Assembly (NCBI GenBank): GCA_946402785.1
Contig: CAMIXP010000022.1
Coordinates: 1-14,352 of the forward strand
From: an uncultured Caryophanales bacterium
GTDB lineage: Bacteria > Bacillota_I > Bacilli_A > RF39 > UBA660
DNA: 14,352 bases
Direction of reading: 5' to 3'
Position numbers and translations under genes: made by a program. Positions within the stretch are counted from its first letter, which is position 1, and each line of letters starts with the position of its first letter. The notes below the pieces were generated by a model that made no database searches, was not told the DNA's origin, and saw only the letters and a program-made list of their open reading frames with translations. Positions 12,697 to 14,352 of this stretch are shown piece by piece.

Positions 12697-13128
12697 ATGT
12701 TAATTCCGTCAAGAACTAAATATCGTCGTGTACATAGATTACCTCACGAAGGTAGATCACGTGGTAATAGAGAATTATCATTTGGTGAATATGGATTACA
12801 AGCAAAAGAAGGAGCTTGGATTACAGCAAACCAAATCGAGGCAGCACGTATTGCGATGACTCGTTACATGAAACGTGGTGGAAGAGTTTGGATTAATATC
12901 TTCCCACATATGCCTTTAACAAAGAAACCTATCGGTACTCGTCAAGGTAAAGGTAAAGGTAATGTTGAAGGTTGGGTTGCAGTTGTAAAAGAAGGAAAGA
13001 TTATGTTCGAGATTGCTGATGTTGATGAAGCAACAGCACGTGAAGCATTAAGACTTGCTTCTCATAAACTACCAATTGCAACAAAATTTGTTAAAAAAGA
13101 TGATGGTGGTGAATTAAATGAAGGTTAA
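12697..13128 (+). CDS. rplP: 50S ribosomal protein L16 (uL16)
   Basis: A 143-residue protein (family 136-147). Visible features are MLIPSRTKYRRVHRL, the FGEYGLQAKEGAWITANQIEAARIAMTRYMKRGGRVWINIFP block that holds the conserved Arg near the peptidyl-transferase centre, the TKKPIGTRQGKGKGNVEGWVA loop and ATKFV near the end. The TKKP segment continues IGTRQGKG where many relatives read AETRMGKG. L16 binds the 23S rRNA near the A-site tRNA elbow. The gene begins 2 nt after rpsC and its last 11 nt overlap rpmC in another frame, so all three are coupled in translation. Confidence 0.98.
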   Translation: MLIPSRTKYRRVHRLPHEGRSRGNRELSFGEYGLQAKEGAWITANQIEAARIAMTRYMKRGGRVWINIFPHMPLTKKPIGTRQGKGKGNVEGWVAVVKEGKIMFEIADVDEATAREALRLASHKLPIATKFVKKDDGGELNEG

Positions 13129-13312
13129 AGAAATTAGAGAACTATCAACTGAAGAAATCAATAAAAAATTAGTTGAAACAAAACAAGAATTATTCAATTT
13201 ACGTTTTCAACAAGCAACAGGTACTCTAGAAAAACCTTCTAGAATTCGTGATTTAAGACACACCGTTGCAAGAATGAAGACCGTTCTAAAAGAACGTGAA
13301 GGAAACGAGTAG
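13118..13312 (+). CDS. rpmC: 50S ribosomal protein L29 (uL29)
   Basis: A 64-residue helical protein of normal size. The pattern MKVKEIRELSTEEINKKL, then ELFNLRFQQATGTLEKPSRIRDLRHTVARMKTVLKERE is typical, with the conserved LRFQ-ATGTLE-P-RIR core. L29 sits at the tunnel exit beside L23 and adds to the docking surface for nascent-chain factors. ATG 13118 lies inside the end of rplP, giving an 11-nt overlap, and its GGTGGTG site is formed by rplP codons. Confidence 0.97.
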   Translation: MKVKEIRELSTEEINKKLVETKQELFNLRFQQATGTLEKPSRIRDLRHTVARMKTVLKEREGNE

Positions 13313-13324
13313 GAGGGAACGTAA

Positions 13325-13585
13325 GTGGAAAAGAAATTAAGTAGAGAGTTAGTTGGAAAAGTAGTTAATGCAACTAACGATAAAACAATTAGTGTATTAG
13401 TAGAAACTTATAAAAACCATCCAAAATATCACAAAAGAGTTAAAAGCTCTAAGAAATATTGTGTACATGATGAAAAGAATATTGCTAAAGTTGGAGATAT
13501 AGTAAGAATCGTTGAAACGAGACCATTATCAAAAACAAAGCATTTCTATTTAAAAGAAATTGTAAAAGAAGCAGTTATTATTTAA
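13325..13585 (+). CDS. rpsQ: 30S ribosomal protein S17 (uS17)
   Basis: An 86-residue OB-fold protein (family 80-90). The core is ELVGKVVNATNDKTISVLVETYKNHPKYHKRVKSSKKYCVHDEKN, followed by KVGDIVRIVETRPLSKTKHFYLKEIV. S17 is a primary 16S rRNA-binding protein in the 30S body. The start is GTG at 13325, chosen because AGGAGGG (13312-13318, overlapping the rpmC stop) lies 6 nt before it and no ATG is available nearby. It is the only ribosomal protein gene in the window with a non-ATG start. Confidence 0.97.
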   Translation: MEKKLSRELVGKVVNATNDKTISVLVETYKNHPKYHKRVKSSKKYCVHDEKNIAKVGDIVRIVETRPLSKTKHFYLKEIVKEAVII

Positions 13586-13612
13586 CGCTTAGATGAGAAG
13601 GAGGAATAATCT

Positions 13613-13981
13613 ATGTTACAACAAGAAAGCCGTATGAAGGTTGCTGACAACTCTGGTGCACGTGAATTATTAGTAATCCGTGTATTAGGTGGAAGTAAAG
13701 TAAAAACAGGTAACATTGGTGATGTAGTTGTAGGAACTGTTAAAAGTGCTATTCCTAACTCACCAGTACCAAAAGGAAAAGTTGTAAAAGCAGTTATCGT
13801 TCGTAGTCGTCAAGGCGTTCGTCGTGAAGATGGATCATATATTAAGTTCGATGACAATGCTTGTGTTATCATTCGTGATGACAAGAGTCCAGTAGGAACT
13901 CGTATTTTTGGACCAGTAGCCAGAGAACTTCGTGATAAAGATTATATGAAAATTGTATCTTTAGCAAAAGAAGTACTATAA
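13613..13981 (+). CDS. rplN: 50S ribosomal protein L14 (uL14)
   Basis: A 122-residue protein, exactly the family length. Features are MLQQESRMKVADNSGARELLVIRVLGGS, the central GDVVVGTVKSAIPNSPVPKGKVVKAVIVRSRQGVRREDGSYIKFDDNACVII and the end GTRIFGPVARELRDKDYMKIVSLAKEVL. L14 lies at the subunit interface; it forms an intersubunit bridge and is the usual binding site of the silencing factor RsfS. The gap to rpsQ is 27 nt and an AAGGAGG site precedes the ATG. In Escherichia coli the equivalent gene begins the separate spc operon; here no promoter or terminator is visible in the gap, so S10 and spc genes appear to be one unit. Confidence 0.98.
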   Translation: MLQQESRMKVADNSGARELLVIRVLGGSKVKTGNIGDVVVGTVKSAIPNSPVPKGKVVKAVIVRSRQGVRREDGSYIKFDDNACVIIRDDKSPVGTRIFGPVARELRDKDYMKIVSLAKEVL

Positions 13982-13994
13982 GAGGAGGATAAAT

Positions 13995-14306
13995 ATGAAC
14001 TTTAAAGTAGGAGATGAAGTTGTAGTTATCACTGGTTCTGACAAAGGAAAAACAGGTAAAGTTTTACATGTTTTAAGAGCTGAAAACAAAGTAGTAGTTG
14101 AAGGCGTACATGTTGTTAAGAAACATCAAAAACCAACAGGACAAGAAACTGGTGGAATCGTAGATAGAGAAGCACCAATTGCTGCATCAAATGTTATGCT
14201 AGTTGATCCTAAGACAAAGAAAAGAACTAGAGTAGGACATACAACAGATCCAAAAACAAATAAAAAAATAAGAATTGCAAAAAAATCAAACGAGAAAATT
14301 GATTAA
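13995..14306 (+). CDS. rplX: 50S ribosomal protein L24 (uL24)
   Basis: A 103-residue protein of usual length. The KOW motif is at the start (FKVGDEVVVITGSDKGKTGKVLHV, about 3-26), followed by VVVEGVHVVKKHQKPTGQETGGIVDREAPI and NVMLVDPKTKKRTRVGH. The KTNKKIRIAKKSNEKID end is basic. L24 is one of the first proteins to bind 23S rRNA during 50S assembly. It lies 13 nt after rplN with a GAGGAGG site and 17 nt before rplE. Confidence 0.98.
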   Translation: MNFKVGDEVVVITGSDKGKTGKVLHVLRAENKVVVEGVHVVKKHQKPTGQETGGIVDREAPIAASNVMLVDPKTKKRTRVGHTTDPKTNKKIRIAKKSNEKID

Positions 14307-14323
14307 TTGGAAGGAGGGTATTT

Positions 14324-14352
14324 ATGAACCGCCTAAAAGAGAAATACTTAAA
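14324..14352 (+). CDS. rplE: 50S ribosomal protein L5 (uL5), start only
   Basis: Only the first nine codons are in the window (MNRLKEKYL), with an AAGGAGGG site (14311-14318) 5 nt upstream. The peptide fits the start of bacterial L5, and L5 is expected at this place after L24. L5 binds 5S rRNA in the 50S central protuberance. The remainder lies beyond the window edge. Confidence 0.88.

Overview
The window comes from an AT-rich, low-GC Gram-positive bacterium (Bacillota). TGA is used as a stop codon (flippase and glycosyltransferase genes), so this is the standard bacterial code and not the Mollicutes UGA-Trp code. Strong AGGAGG ribosome-binding sites, very short gaps, intrinsic terminators that touch stop codons, and a Spo0A-type DNA-binding gene suggest a compact genome of the Bacilli/Erysipelotrichia or a related uncultured gut lineage. 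That placement is inference. Every gene lies on the + strand.

Region 1 (1-1370): the 3' part of gapA (glycolytic GAPDH), with its catalytic cysteine, followed after 10 nt by a slipin/stomatin-family SPFH membrane protein. An intrinsic terminator that contains the slipin stop codon closes the unit.

Region 2 (1371-5907): a new extended -10 promoter drives a tightly packed unit of pgk, a small GNAT-like protein, a UPF0104/LPG-synthase-type membrane protein, a GT4 glycosyltransferase of the diacylglycerol glucosyltransferase type, and tpiA. The last two junctions are ATGA overlaps. Two lipid-envelope genes thus sit between two glycolytic genes. A terminator follows tpiA.

Region 3 (5908-8198): three genes that read as separate units. 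The first is a Spo0A-like protein with an intact DNA-binding domain but a receiver domain cut down to about 34 residues. The second is an AAA/DUF4143 ATPase with its own near-consensus promoter and degenerate catalytic motifs. The third is a small membrane protein of unknown function. The last two end in clear terminators.

Region 4 (8199-14352): the S10-spc ribosomal protein operon, rpsJ-rplC-rplD-rplW-rplB-rpsS-rplV-rpsC-rplP-rpmC-rpsQ-rplN-rplX-rplE (rplE cut by the window end), in the classical order. It is preceded by a promoter and a leader of about 150 nt with a long-range, multi-helix fold that is a good candidate for autogenous control. L3 carries an acidic C-terminal tail of about 50 residues, and a 7-bp inverted repeat stands directly before the rplD ribosome-binding site.

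No tRNA, rRNA, CRISPR array, insertion sequence or phage gene was seen. The points most worth following up are the receiver-less Spo0A, the S10 leader, the glycolysis/glycolipid operon and the L3 tail.
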